NCBI RefSeq assembly: GCF_011047315.1
Contig: NZ_CP049259.1
Location: 434,001 to 498,000, forward strand
Source: Altererythrobacter sp. BO-6
GTDB taxonomy: Bacteria > Pseudomonadota > Alphaproteobacteria > Sphingomonadales > Sphingomonadaceae
Length of the DNA: 64,000 nt
Reading direction: 5' to 3'
Part shown: piece by piece, positions 26,552 to 35,446 of the stretch
Layout: every line of letters begins with the position of its first letter
How positions within the stretch are numbered: position 1 is the stretch's first letter
The notes under the pieces: generated by a model
Database searches by the model: none
The model's input: only the letters and a program-made list of their open reading frames with translations
Told to the model about the DNA's origin: nothing
Made by a program: the position numbers and the translations under genes

Positions 26552-26950
26552 ATGCGTGAGCACATCGGACCTTCGCCGCAGGAATTCGAACGGCTTGCCC
26601 GCCAGGCGCTGGCGACCATGCCGCAGCAGTTCCGCGAGCCGCTGGCCAATGTCGTCCTGCGAATCGAGGAATTTGCCAGCCGCGAGCAGCTCGATTCGGT
26701 CGGGATTGCCAGCCGCTGGGAGCTGAGCGGGCTGTATGAGGGCCACCCCTTGCCCGATTCGTCGATCTGGCAATCGGGCGAGATGCCGCCGATGATCAGC
26801 CTGTTTCGCCAGCCACTGCTGGCCGAAATGTATGAAACCGGGGTGGGCCTGGCCGAGCTGGTGCACCATGTGGTGGTGCATGAGGCGGGCCATCACTTCG
26901 GTTTTTCCGACGACGACATGCACATGATCGAGGACAGCGCGGAAGACTAG
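26552..26950 (+). CDS. Small zincin-like metallopeptidase family protein
   Basis: A 132-residue protein of the family once called DUF1025. Near the C-terminus is HEAGHHFGFSDDDMH, an HExxH zinc site with a third ligand in the following SDDDMH. It has no signal peptide. The upstream part, FERLARQALATMPQQF, is the usual N-terminal helix. Function is unknown; the small size and conserved zinc site suggest a minimal peptidase or a metal-binding adaptor. The frame is open to 26438, but MREHIGPSPQEF is the natural start. Confidence 0.88.
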   Translation: MREHIGPSPQEFERLARQALATMPQQFREPLANVVLRIEEFASREQLDSVGIASRWELSGLYEGHPLPDSSIWQSGEMPPMISLFRQPLLAEMYETGVGLAELVHHVVVHEAGHHFGFSDDDMHMIEDSAED

Positions 26951-26956
26951 CAACAC

Positions 26957-26991
26957 AAAAGACCACCCCTCTTTACGAGAGATGGCCTTTT
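26957..26991. terminator. Possible terminator after the metallopeptidase gene
   Basis: AAAAGaCCA and TGGcCTTTT pair with one mismatch around a 17-base centre that has TCT/AGA. T-runs and A-runs at the two ends would serve either strand. It separates the metallopeptidase gene from the opposing tRNA-Arg. Confidence 0.45.
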
Positions 26992-26993
26992 GA

Positions 26994-27070
26994 TGGCGCA
27001 CCCGGAACGATTCGAACGTCCGACCCCCAGATTCGTAGTCTGGTGCTCTATCCAGCTGAGCTACGGGTGC
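26994..27070 (-). tRNA. tRNA-Arg (ACG)
   Basis: Minus-strand cloverleaf of 77 bases. Acceptor GCACCCG pairs with CGGGTGC, the D arm is GCTCAGCTGGATAGAGC, the anticodon loop CTACGAATC reads ACG, and the T arm contains CGTTCGAATCG. CCA is encoded. Confidence 0.97.
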
Positions 27071-27087
27071 GCGCTAGGGGGCGCCAT

Positions 27088-27558
27088 TTAGGGGGCCTTG
27101 CCCGGCTTGGCAATCCCCAATCCGGCCTCTTTTGCAAACAGGCGGGCAGCGAGTTCGACATCAAGCGGCGGCTTGTCCAGTTCCATAACCTCGTCCGGGG
27201 TGAACCAGCCAATCCCCTCGCCTTCCAGCGCCTGCGGCTCCCCCTGCCATGCCTCGATTCTGTAAAGCAGTATGACAATCGAATTCTGGCTCGTTTCCGC
27301 CTCGCTCTGCGCAAAGATCAGCGGCGCCAGTTCGCTACCATTCACTATGATGCCGAGTTCTTCCTGAAGTTCGCGAACCAGTGATTCTGTCGGTTTTTCC
27401 GATACTTCCACCTTCCCGCCCGGAAACTCCCACAACCCGCCATGCTGCTTGGCGAAGGGGCGCCGGTGCATCAGCCACCGGCCGAAGCCATCCGTCAGTG
27501 CAGCGGCCACCACCAGCATCCATGTCGGATTTCTTTCCAACCTATTCGCTCCCTTCAA
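27088..27558 (-). CDS. mutT: Nudix hydrolase, MutT-like (8-oxo-dGTP diphosphatase)
   Basis: A 156-residue (or 143 if ATG at 27519 is used) Nudix protein. The Nudix box is complete: GGKVEVSEKPTESLVRELQ followed by EELGI, matching GX5EX7REUXEEXGU. LMHRRPFAKQHGGLWEFPGG just before it is typical of MutT, which removes 8-oxo-dGTP from the nucleotide pool. It is a stand-alone gene between tRNA-Arg and the Flp pilins. Other nucleoside triphosphate substrates cannot be excluded from sequence. Confidence 0.88.
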   Translation of the reverse strand: MKGANRLERNPTWMLVVAAALTDGFGRWLMHRRPFAKQHGGLWEFPGGKVEVSEKPTESLVRELQEELGIIVNGSELAPLIFAQSEAETSQNSIVILLYRIEAWQGEPQALEGEGIGWFTPDEVMELDKPPLDVELAARLFAKEAGLGIAKPGKAP

Positions 27559-27621
27559 CCTTTTCTTAACCCGTGCGCGCGCAAATTGATCGTATCAGGA
27601 CGCAACAGACGGAATTTGTCC

Positions 27622-27813
27622 ATGAAATTGCCGGATATCCTTAAGCGTATCGGAACCGACAATTCCGGGGCAACCGCAATCGAATACGGCCTGATCGCGA
27701 GCTTGATTGTTATCGCATCGATCGGCGCTTTCGGCGCAGTAGCGGACGAAAACGACGGTCTTTATGCGAAAGTATCAAACAAGATCACGGGTGTGATGGG
27801 GGGAACGCCGTAA
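27622..27813 (+). CDS. Flp/Fap-type pilin
   Basis: A 63-residue type IVb prepilin. After a short leader, SGATAIEYGLIASLIVI contains the cleavage site (after Gly, before ATAIEY) and the hydrophobic helix used for pilus packing. Cleavage would need a CpaA/TadV-type peptidase, which is not in the window. It is followed 120 bases later by a second pilin. The two share the core but differ at the C-terminus, so they look like an old duplication. Confidence 0.93.
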   Translation: MKLPDILKRIGTDNSGATAIEYGLIASLIVIASIGAFGAVADENDGLYAKVSNKITGVMGGTP

Positions 27814-27933
27814 CCATTTTGAAAGGTCCCGAATTAGGAATTTTTCAACAGCTTGCCCTTATCACTGCAAATCGTCCGTTCGGTCTTTGGCTGGCGGGCA
27901 CGGGTACCGAAGACTGAAACCAGGAGACTACAC

Positions 27934-28149
<216 letters not shown>

Positions 28150-28174
28150 TCGTCTAGCGATTACGGCAAAGAGA

Positions 28175-28205
28175 GCGGCGGGGATTTCCCCGCCGCTTTT
28201 CTTTT
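28175..28205 (+). terminator. Rho-independent terminator after the Flp pilin genes
   Basis: A perfect 9-base stem GCGGCGGGG / CCCCGCCGC with loop ATTT is followed by TTTTCTTTT, 25 bases after the pilin stop. Confidence 0.92.
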
Positions 28206-28247
28206 GCCCAACGCAAAAATTTCGCCGCGCTGATGCCTCAAGGCATT

Positions 28248-29726
28248 CTAGCGCGCCCGCACCACCAGCTTTACCTTTTGCCCGGCCTGGACTTGCTCGC
28301 TTGCGCCAAGCCCGTTGAGCACCCGGAACCGTTCTTCCTGCGCATCGGTAAACGCCATCCGCCGTGCGAGCGACGCAACGCTTTCGCCGCGCTGGACCGT
28401 TACCACATCGATTCGCCGCGGAATGACGGCCGCCGCCTCGCTCGCGCTGATTCGCCGCATCGACCGGAACATCGAATCGAACGTCCTGGCCCCTCCAGCC
28501 GGTGTGACCGTAACGAAATGATAGGCCCGATCCTTCGCGAATTCATACGCGAACACAACCACATCCACCTGGCTGCTGCCATTGTTGACCCGCGCCGTGC
28601 CGTAGGCGGCCGGAATCCCGTTCACGGTCGTCCGCTCGAGCGTTTGCGGCGCAAGCTGTTGCTGCTGGCCGCCCAGCGCCGCGAATTGCTGGCGCACATA
28701 GGCCTGCAAGTCGCCATTATAGGGCGCCAGCGTCAGTTGCCCTTTGCCCGACTGGCCGTTGATGCTGACCGCGCGCGAGCCGTTCATCATGTAAAAGCCC
28801 TGCGGCGCGGTGAAACTGAGGCGCAATTCGGGATGAATGAACTCGCGCCCCTCAACGATACCCTGTGACGGGTCGTCTCCATAGACCAGCCCGTCGATCC
28901 GGGTCAGGAAGGTGTCGCGGTTGAGCACGGTGCCCGGCAACCCCTGCGCCTTGGTCAGCGCGGTCTGCACGCGGCTGGCCGGATCGGGGTGCGTTGAGGC
29001 CCACACCGGCGGGCGGGCATCGCCTGCCCCCAGCAATCGCGCGTCCAGCGCATTTTGCGAAGCCAGGCTCGACAGCACCGTGCCCATCGCGCGCGGATCG
29101 TATCCCGCCTTGGTCAGGTACTGGATGCCCAGATCGTCCGCCTGCAATTCCTGGCTGCGCGAAAATTTCAGCGTCAGCAGCTGCGAACCTTGCAGGAAAC
29201 CGCGGCTCAGCACATTGCCGATCTCGCTATTACCAAGCAGCACGCCGGACAGGATCGCACCGAGTCCGCCGAGCAGCGAATTCTGCGTCGCTTTCTGCTG
29301 CCGCCGCTGCGAATGGCGTGCAGCCACATGCGCCACTTCATGGCCCATCACTGCGGCCAGTTCCGCCTCGTTGTTCATCAGGCCAACCAGCTGGCGCGTG
29401 GTGTAGACATAGCCACCGGGGATCGCGAAAGCATTGTTGACCGAGCTGTTCAGCAGCGAAACCGTGAAACTGTCGCGCGCATTGCCAAGGCCCGACTGCA
29501 CGGCAATATTCTTGCCGACTTGTTCGACATAGGCGGCCTGAGCGCCGCTCATCGCGCCGCCGAATTCGGCCAGTAATTGCGGGTGCAGCTCTGCCCCCTG
29601 CTGTGCTTCCGACTGGGTAATCGGGGTTGATGCGCTGGGGATAGCACCGCCTCCCATGCACCCGGTCAACGCAAGCGCCAGGGGTGCGGCGGTTGCAAGT
29701 GCCAGCGATCTGCTCGAAAAAGCCAT
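28248..29726 (-). CDS. M48 family metalloprotease lipoprotein with LysM-like C-terminus
   Basis: A 492-residue periplasmic protease. A lipoprotein signal ends at LALTGC (Cys23), so it should be membrane anchored. The zinc site is HEVAH (129-133) with the distal ligand in SRSQELQADDLG. This is the BepA/LoiP class, which degrades misassembled outer membrane proteins such as LptD. A central domain of about 130 residues follows, and the C-terminal 60 residues (TVQRGESVASLARRM ... VQAGQKVKLV) resemble a LysM peptidoglycan-binding unit. It is transcribed toward the pilin terminator. Confidence 0.92.
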   Translation of the reverse strand: MAFSSRSLALATAAPLALALTGCMGGGAIPSASTPITQSEAQQGAELHPQLLAEFGGAMSGAQAAYVEQVGKNIAVQSGLGNARDSFTVSLLNSSVNNAFAIPGGYVYTTRQLVGLMNNEAELAAVMGHEVAHVAARHSQRRQQKATQNSLLGGLGAILSGVLLGNSEIGNVLSRGFLQGSQLLTLKFSRSQELQADDLGIQYLTKAGYDPRAMGTVLSSLASQNALDARLLGAGDARPPVWASTHPDPASRVQTALTKAQGLPGTVLNRDTFLTRIDGLVYGDDPSQGIVEGREFIHPELRLSFTAPQGFYMMNGSRAVSINGQSGKGQLTLAPYNGDLQAYVRQQFAALGGQQQQLAPQTLERTTVNGIPAAYGTARVNNGSSQVDVVVFAYEFAKDRAYHFVTVTPAGGARTFDSMFRSMRRISASEAAAVIPRRIDVVTVQRGESVASLARRMAFTDAQEERFRVLNGLGASEQVQAGQKVKLVVRAR

Positions 29727-29833
29727 GATGTCTCTCCGGTTTCGTGTCGAGACGCCCCACCCGCGCCGTAAGCCATAGCATCGCCGATCAGCGGCGATGC
29801 TGCAAGGGGTTCACAAATACCGGGAAATTGCGG

Positions 29834-30781
29834 TCAGGATGCGCCGATCTGCAGGAAACGGTCTTCGCGCATCCTGCGCAGATCGTCGACGGGTAGCTTG
29901 ACCAGCTTCTCAAGCTCTTCGGCGATGGCATTGCCCAGGCTGCGGGCCGTGGCTTCTGGCGCGCGGTGCGCCCCGCCGACCGGCTCCTTCACGATCCGGT
30001 CGATCACCTTGAGCCGCTTCAAATGCTGCGCGGTAACCTTCATCGCTTCTGCCGCGTCGGGTGCTTTTTCCGCTGTGCGCCACAGGATCGAGGCGCAGCC
30101 TTCGGGGGAGATCACCGAATAGACCGCATGTTCCAGCATCAGCACGCGCTCTGCGCTGGCCAGCGCCACCGCGCCGCCCGATCCGCCTTCACCCACGATC
30201 GTGGCGACCATCGGTACCGGCAGCGCGAGGCACGCCTCGGTCGAACGGGCGATGGCTTCTGCCTGCCCGCGCTCTTCGGCCTCGACGCCGGGAAACGCGC
30301 CCGATGTATCGACCAGCGTGACTACCGGCAGGCCAAAGCGACCGGCTAGTTCCATCAGGCGGATCGCCTTGCGATAGCCCTCCGGCTTGCCCATGCCGAA
30401 ATTGTGCCGCAGGCGGCTTTCGGTGTCATGGCCCTTCTCATGCCCGATCAGAACGACCCGGCGGCCCTTGAGCCGCGCAAAGCCGCCCAGGATCGCTTCG
30501 TCCTCACCGTAATAGCGATCTCCGCCCAGCGGCACGAATTCGTCAAAGGCGTGCGCCACATAGTCCCGGAAATGCGGGCGCTGCGGGTGGCGGGCCACCT
30601 GGGTCTTTTGCCACGGCGTCAGCGAGGCATAGGTGCTGGCCAGCAAGTCGCGGCTTTTCTGCTCGAGCCGCTTGAGCTCGGCGGCGATATCGACCTCGTC
30701 ACCCTCGGCCGCGGCACGCAATTCCGCGATCCGCTCTTCCAGCTTGGCGACAGGCTTCTCGAAATCGAGATAGGAAATCAT
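29834..30781 (-). CDS. accA: Acetyl-CoA carboxylase carboxyltransferase subunit alpha
   Basis: The 315-residue alpha subunit of the carboxyltransferase that makes malonyl-CoA for fatty acid synthesis. Signature segments are present: YLDFEKPVAKLE at the N-terminus, FVPLGGDRYYGEDEAILGG, GRFGLPVVTLVDTSGAFPG and GEGGSGGAVAL. It has no zinc finger, which belongs to AccD. It lies 15 bases downstream of xerD on the same strand, so it is likely the last gene of that group. Confidence 0.98.
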   Translation of the reverse strand: MISYLDFEKPVAKLEERIAELRAAAEGDEVDIAAELKRLEQKSRDLLASTYASLTPWQKTQVARHPQRPHFRDYVAHAFDEFVPLGGDRYYGEDEAILGGFARLKGRRVVLIGHEKGHDTESRLRHNFGMGKPEGYRKAIRLMELAGRFGLPVVTLVDTSGAFPGVEAEERGQAEAIARSTEACLALPVPMVATIVGEGGSGGAVALASAERVLMLEHAVYSVISPEGCASILWRTAEKAPDAAEAMKVTAQHLKRLKVIDRIVKEPVGGAHRAPEATARSLGNAIAEELEKLVKLPVDDLRRMREDRFLQIGAS

Positions 30782-30796
30782 CCAGCCCCGCTAGTC

Positions 30797-31681
30797 TCAA
30801 CTGGCGCCGCGGGCAAGGGGATGCCGTGCATTGACCAGCGCGACGAGCCGCGCGGCATCGACGTGGGTGTAGATCTGCGTGGTGGAAATGTCGGCGTGGC
30901 CCAGCAAGGTTTGCAGCACCCGCAGGTCTGCCCCGCCCTCCAGCAGGTGCGTGGCAAAGGCATGGCGCAGCACATGCGGGCTGATCCCGGCCGGATCGAG
31001 CCCGGCGCGCAAGGCGAGCTCTTTCAGCAGCTGGAACAGCCGAACCCGCGTCAGGTGCTTGTTGCGCGAGGGAAAGAGGTAGCGCGACTTCGCATCGCCC
31101 GCGTCGCTGCGTACGGCCAGCCACCGCGCCAGCGCCTCGCGCGCCCGCTCGCTCACCGGCACCATCCGCGCCTGCCCGCCCTTGCCAATCACGGTCAGCA
31201 GCGGCGCGTCACGCGGCACGGCAGACAAAGGCAACGACACGAGCTCGCTGGCGCGCAGGCCCGAACCATAGAGCAGTTCGAGCAGGGCCAGCTGGCGAAT
31301 CGCAGCGGGTTTCCCGCTTTGGGCCTCCAGTTCCGCCCGACCGAACAACCGCTCGACATCCGCATGCGACAGGATCTTGGGCAAAGGGCGCCGCGTGCGC
31401 GGGCTCGGCAAGGCGCGCGATGGATCGTCGCGCCGCCAGCCTTCGTCGACCGCAAAGCCGAAGAACTGCCGCAGCGCAGAGCCCTTTCGCGCCACCGTAG
31501 CTGGCGCAAGATCTGCCCATGCGGCGGCAAGGCGTGCGACATCTTCGCGGCTCGCCTCTGCCAGGTCGCCGATCAGCTCTTCTGCGCCCTCAAGGTCACG
31601 GCGATAAGCCGCCAGCGTGTTAGACGCCGCGCCGCGCTCTGCCGCCAGCATTTCGAGAAAAGCCTGTGTCGCCGCGCCCAT
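30797..31681 (-). CDS. xerD: Tyrosine recombinase XerD
   Basis: A 294-residue site-specific recombinase resolving chromosome dimers at dif with XerC. The N-terminal SAM-like domain is followed by the catalytic domain, with Arg in LRASELVSL, the HVLRHAFATHLLEGG motif, LGHADISTTQIY with the nucleophilic Tyr, and THVD. XerC or XerD cannot be told apart with certainty; the typical gene order beside accA supports XerD. Its ATG overlaps the stop of the upstream 608-residue gene as TGATG, so the two are translationally linked. Confidence 0.87.
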   Translation of the reverse strand: MGAATQAFLEMLAAERGAASNTLAAYRRDLEGAEELIGDLAEASREDVARLAAAWADLAPATVARKGSALRQFFGFAVDEGWRRDDPSRALPSPRTRRPLPKILSHADVERLFGRAELEAQSGKPAAIRQLALLELLYGSGLRASELVSLPLSAVPRDAPLLTVIGKGGQARMVPVSERAREALARWLAVRSDAGDAKSRYLFPSRNKHLTRVRLFQLLKELALRAGLDPAGISPHVLRHAFATHLLEGGADLRVLQTLLGHADISTTQIYTHVDAARLVALVNARHPLARGAS

Positions 31682-33507
31682 CAGCCGCGCGCGATCGCCT
31701 CCGCCGCGATCATGCGCGCTTCGGCCTCCAGCCCGACCCGGCGCAGCGCCGAGACGATGTGGTAGAGATGACGCGGGGTCATCCGCTGCCAGCCCTCACC
31801 CTGCATGCCGAGACCGGCGAGGAGCGCAACGAGCGCGCGGTTTTCCACCGCAGCGGCGCGTGAAATGGTGCGTGACCAGCGCGTTTCGCGGTTGAGATCG
31901 AGCTCCACCCGACCGGCAAAATCGCCGAGATCGTCGGGTGCGATCCGCCCGAGACCTGCCAGCCCGGCCAGCAGCAGTTTCGAACGGCGATAGTCGCTGC
32001 TGCCGTCGTCATCGATGAAAGCATCCACTGCATCGCGCGGCACGGGCCGTGCGCCCCCTGCCCGGGCTAGAGCGACCAGCGCCCAGCCATCGCTGCCCGG
32101 TTCGACCACGCTGGCCCACGCGTTGGCGTCTCGGTCGAGCCCAGCGGTCAGCATGGAGGCCAGCAGCGCAGGGGCAGCGTCGGCGTAGTCTGCCGAGGCC
32201 GGCATACGGGCTGCCGCATAGGCGGTGAGAACATAGCGCCCGTAATCACCCGCGGTGTCGCCACCCCAGATCGCACGCATCGCCCCAAGCCGCGCCTGCG
32301 GATCGGACCCGACATAGGCTTCGCGCAGCTGGGTCGCGACGTCGGTCGGGTCGCCAGTCATGCCTTCCATAGCGAAAATCTGGCCGTAGAGGTCGACCAT
32401 CGCGCGAGACGAGAAGATCCCTTCACGGGCCGCGCGATCTGCGCCTTGCGCCCTCAACGAAAGCGGCACCGAAGGCGTGAAGGCCCAGATCCGCTCATAA
32501 TAAGGGGTGACTTGCTCGCGCAGGTTTTCCGGAATTTCCTCGCCAACCGCATTGGCCAGCGCAAATCGCCAGGGGCTGAGTTCTTCAACCTCGTCCCATT
32601 CGACATCGACCGCACGGCGCCCGCGCCCCGCGGCTCCGGCCAAGCGCTGGGCCAGCAGGACATCGATCGCCGGAGCGGCTTCAGTGCGCAACAACCGGTC
32701 AAGCTGCGAGCCGCCGAGCACGCCTTCCCCGGCATAGGAATTGCAGATCGCGCGCAGCATCTGCCACTGCACATCGTCGCGGTCAGGTCCGCGCAGTCGC
32801 ACGACCGGACAGGTGCCGATCACGTCGGTGGTGGCGAGATAGGCTTCCAGCCCGGCATTGAGCAGCCCGTCGTTCCAGTTGTTCGCATCGACATCCTGCA
32901 CTAGCGCCCGGGCAATGCCGTATTCGCCCATGCGGTTGAGCGCGCGCGCCCGCAGCCCGGCGAATTCCGCCGGGTCCATCCCCTCCGGGGTCGCCAACCG
33001 ACTAGCCAGCGCGCGGCGGAGCAGGATGTGCCCCCATCGCGACACCACCGGCCCGTCGAGCCCTTCCAGCACGGCCTTGACCAGCCCGGCCGGTTGGCGC
33101 GCCAGCGACCTTGACGGCAGGCCGTTTTCCTCGGCCGAAATCACGCCGACGCGGGTCATCGCGCGGCGGGCGGCGGGCGGGATATCGTAATTCGACCTTA
33201 GCCCCAGCAACTCGTCGAGTTCCTCGGGCGACATTGCCTCAAGCTGTTCTATCGACGGAATCGAGCTGAGATCCACACCCGACAGGTCAGGCATCGCCGG
33301 CAACTGCCCGGGCAGCGGCTGGACCACGGGCGTACCTGGCGCCGGAGCCGCTCCGGGCGCAGGCTGGGCAGGTGCGGGGCGCTGCGCGGGTGCGGGTGCG
33401 GGGTCGTCAAACCCCGGTGGCAGCAGCGATCTGGGGGCATCCTGCGCAAAAGTGAGCGTCGCGGTCAGTGCGATGCCCGCGCCCGCCAGCCATTTCCATT
33501 GTGCCAT
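31681..33507 (-). CDS. Exported protein of unknown function, 608 residues
   Basis: Signal peptide MAQWKWLAGAGIALTATLTF with a likely cut after AQ, then an Ala-Pro-rich linker (residues about 36-70), then about 520 residues of Ala-rich alpha-helical sequence with TPR-like spacing (for example ARALNRMGEYGIARALVQDV). No catalytic motif is visible. The gene overlaps xerD downstream and a 65-residue membrane protein upstream, both by one base (TGATG). Such alpha-solenoid periplasmic proteins often act as scaffolds. I recognise no named family; conservation among sphingomonads is likely but not checked. Confidence 0.8.
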   Translation of the reverse strand: MAQWKWLAGAGIALTATLTFAQDAPRSLLPPGFDDPAPAPAQRPAPAQPAPGAAPAPGTPVVQPLPGQLPAMPDLSGVDLSSIPSIEQLEAMSPEELDELLGLRSNYDIPPAARRAMTRVGVISAEENGLPSRSLARQPAGLVKAVLEGLDGPVVSRWGHILLRRALASRLATPEGMDPAEFAGLRARALNRMGEYGIARALVQDVDANNWNDGLLNAGLEAYLATTDVIGTCPVVRLRGPDRDDVQWQMLRAICNSYAGEGVLGGSQLDRLLRTEAAPAIDVLLAQRLAGAAGRGRRAVDVEWDEVEELSPWRFALANAVGEEIPENLREQVTPYYERIWAFTPSVPLSLRAQGADRAAREGIFSSRAMVDLYGQIFAMEGMTGDPTDVATQLREAYVGSDPQARLGAMRAIWGGDTAGDYGRYVLTAYAAARMPASADYADAAPALLASMLTAGLDRDANAWASVVEPGSDGWALVALARAGGARPVPRDAVDAFIDDDGSSDYRRSKLLLAGLAGLGRIAPDDLGDFAGRVELDLNRETRWSRTISRAAAVENRALVALLAGLGMQGEGWQRMTPRHLYHIVSALRRVGLEAEARMIAAEAIARG

Positions 33508-33704
33508 CAGCGCGCCTCCGGCACGGGAATTTCCTGCGAAATGGCGCGGATCGGTTCTTCCCCGCCGTCAAACCAGGCGAGCGCGAGAAGCACGGCGATT
33601 GCCCCGCCCCACAGCCAGATGCGGCTGGCCCTGCGTGACCCCCGCCGCCCCATCAACGGCGGCCCGGCATCCATCGAAAGAATTGCGCTGCGCTTCCTTG
33701 CCAT
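33507..33704 (-). CDS. Small single-pass membrane protein of unknown function
   Basis: A 65-residue protein with a basic cytoplasmic N-terminus (GRRGSRRASRIW), one hydrophobic helix (IWLWGGAIAVLLALAWF) and a short acidic external tail ending IPVPEAR. Its stop overlaps the start of the 608-residue gene as TGATG, suggesting a joint role, perhaps as a membrane anchor for it. It diverges from aroK with about 38 bases between starts. No homologue is recognised. Confidence 0.7.
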   Translation of the reverse strand: MARKRSAILSMDAGPPLMGRRGSRRASRIWLWGGAIAVLLALAWFDGGEEPIRAISQEIPVPEAR

Positions 33705-33742
33705 ATTGCATGGCCACTAGCCGATCTATAGGCCGCTGGGCA

Positions 33743-34312
33743 ATGACCGAAGATCGACCTGCCCTCAGCCCGGAACGGATTGCCCGGCTGGCATCGCGCC
33801 TTGATCGGCCGCTGGTGCTGGTGGGGCTGATGGGTGTCGGCAAATCGACTGTCGGGCGGCGGCTTGCGGCGATCCTCGGGCGCGACTTCGTCGATGCGGA
33901 CGAGGAAATCGAAAATGCGGCGCAGCGCAGCATTCCGGAAATTTTCGAGCAATTCGGCGAGCCTTATTTCCGCGACGGCGAGCGCCGCGTGATCGCCCGC
34001 CTGATCGAAGAGCACAGCGGCGTGATCGCGACCGGCGGCGGGGCCTTCGTCAATGCCGAAACGCGCGCATTGATCCTCGACCGGGCGATCGCGGTGTGGA
34101 TCGATTGCGCGATCGACACGCTGGTCGAACGCACCTCGCGCAAGAACAACCGCCCGCTCCTCAAAACCGGCAACCCGCGCGAAATCCTGACCCGCCTCTA
34201 TGAAGAGCGCAGGCCCTGCTATGCCGAGGCGCCGATCCATGTCATGAGCGACGCCGGCCCGCATGAAACCACGGTGGCGAAGATACTGGAGGCGCTCGAT
34301 ACATGGCTGTGA
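33743..34312 (+). CDS. aroK: Shikimate kinase
   Basis: A 189-residue shikimate 3-phosphotransferase of aromatic amino acid synthesis. Walker A is GLMGVGKST (residues 28-36), then DADEEIE for shikimate and metal binding, FRDGERRVI and VIATGGGAF, and a lid with RKNNRPLL. The N-terminus has about 20 residues more than E. coli AroK. ATG at 33743 is chosen; the frame is open far upstream but that stretch overlaps divergent genes. It overlaps aroB by 10 bases. Confidence 0.96.
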   Translation: MTEDRPALSPERIARLASRLDRPLVLVGLMGVGKSTVGRRLAAILGRDFVDADEEIENAAQRSIPEIFEQFGEPYFRDGERRVIARLIEEHSGVIATGGGAFVNAETRALILDRAIAVWIDCAIDTLVERTSRKNNRPLLKTGNPREILTRLYEERRPCYAEAPIHVMSDAGPHETTVAKILEALDTWL

Positions 34313-35412
34313 TCCCGGTCGAACTGGCAGGCCGAAGCTATGAAGTGCTGGTCGGGCGCGACCTGCTCGACGATGCCGCGCGCCATGCTGCTGCGTTCAT
34401 GCGCAAGGCCAGGGTTGCAGTGGTCGCCGATGCCAATGCCCGCGCGCATCACGGCGCACGGCTGGGGGCTGCGCTGGCGGCTGGCGGGCGCGAGGTCGCA
34501 TGGTTCGAGGTGCCATCTGGCGAAGGCTCGAAAAGCTGGCAGGGCCTGCAAGCGCTCACCGACTGGCTGCTGGAACAGGGCGTCGAACGCGGCGACCATG
34601 TGTTCGCGCTGGGCGGCGGTGTGGTGGGCGACCTGACCGGATTTGCCTGCTCTATCGTCAAGCGCGGCTGCGGTTTCGTGCAGATTCCCACCACACTGCT
34701 GGCGCAGGTCGATTCCAGCGTGGGCGGCAAGACCGCGATCAACACCGCCGCGGGCAAAAACCTCATCGGGGCATTCCACCAGCCCTCGCTGGTGCTGGCA
34801 GACCTGACCGCGCTCGACACCTTGCCTGATCGCGAAATGCGCGCGGGATATGCCGAGGTCATCAAATACGGGATCCTGGGCGACCGCGCGTTTTTCGATT
34901 GGCTGGCGGACAATGGCACCAAGGTGCTCGCGCGCGATCCTGAAGCGCTGGAATACGCAGTTGCCACCAGCGTTGCCGCCAAGGCGCGGATCGTCGCCGA
35001 GGACGAGCGCGAGACCAGCGGCACGCGCGCGCTGCTGAACCTCGGTCACACCTTTGGCCACGCGCTGGAGGCGGAGACCGGCTTTTCGGACCGGCTGCTG
35101 CACGGCGAAGGGGTGGCGCTGGGCATGGTGCTGGCCGCGCGCTATTCGGCGCGGCGCGGCCTGATCAGCTTGGAGGATGCGGAACTCGTTACGCAAGCTA
35201 TCGCAGCGGTCGGCCTGCCGTCCGAGATTGCGCAGCTTGGCCTGGACTGCGACGGGCGCAAACTCGCCGATCACATGCTGCATGACAAGAAGATGGATGC
35301 AGGCACCCTGCCCTTCCTTTTGCTGCGCAGCATCGGTGCAGCATTTCTGGCGAAAGACGTAGCTCTGGATGACGTCGCGAGCTTCCTCGACGAAGAGCTT
35401 CAGCGCAGCTAA
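34303..35412 (+). CDS. aroB: 3-dehydroquinate synthase
   Basis: A 369-residue NAD- and zinc-dependent enzyme that closes DAHP to 3-dehydroquinate, the second shikimate pathway step. Motifs visible: [14 protein letters not shown] (NAD site), [31 protein letters not shown] and [11 protein letters not shown] with zinc-ligand histidines. It overlaps aroK by 10 bases, making a two-gene operon for steps 2 and 5 of the pathway. The peptide transporter gene follows 34 bases later behind its own strong ribosome binding site. Confidence 0.98.
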   Translation: MAVIPVELAGRSYEVLVGRDLLDDAARHAAAFMRKARVAVVADANARAHHGARLGAALAAGGREVAWFEVPSGEGSKSWQGLQALTDWLLEQGVERGDHVFALGGGVVGDLTGFACSIVKRGCGFVQIPTTLLAQVDSSVGGKTAINTAAGKNLIGAFHQPSLVLADLTALDTLPDREMRAGYAEVIKYGILGDRAFFDWLADNGTKVLARDPEALEYAVATSVAAKARIVAEDERETSGTRALLNLGHTFGHALEAETGFSDRLLHGEGVALGMVLAARYSARRGLISLEDAELVTQAIAAVGLPSEIAQLGLDCDGRKLADHMLHDKKMDAGTLPFLLLRSIGAAFLAKDVALDDVASFLDEELQRS

Positions 35413-35446
35413 ATCACGCCAAACGCAGACAGGAGGGAAGTTCTGC

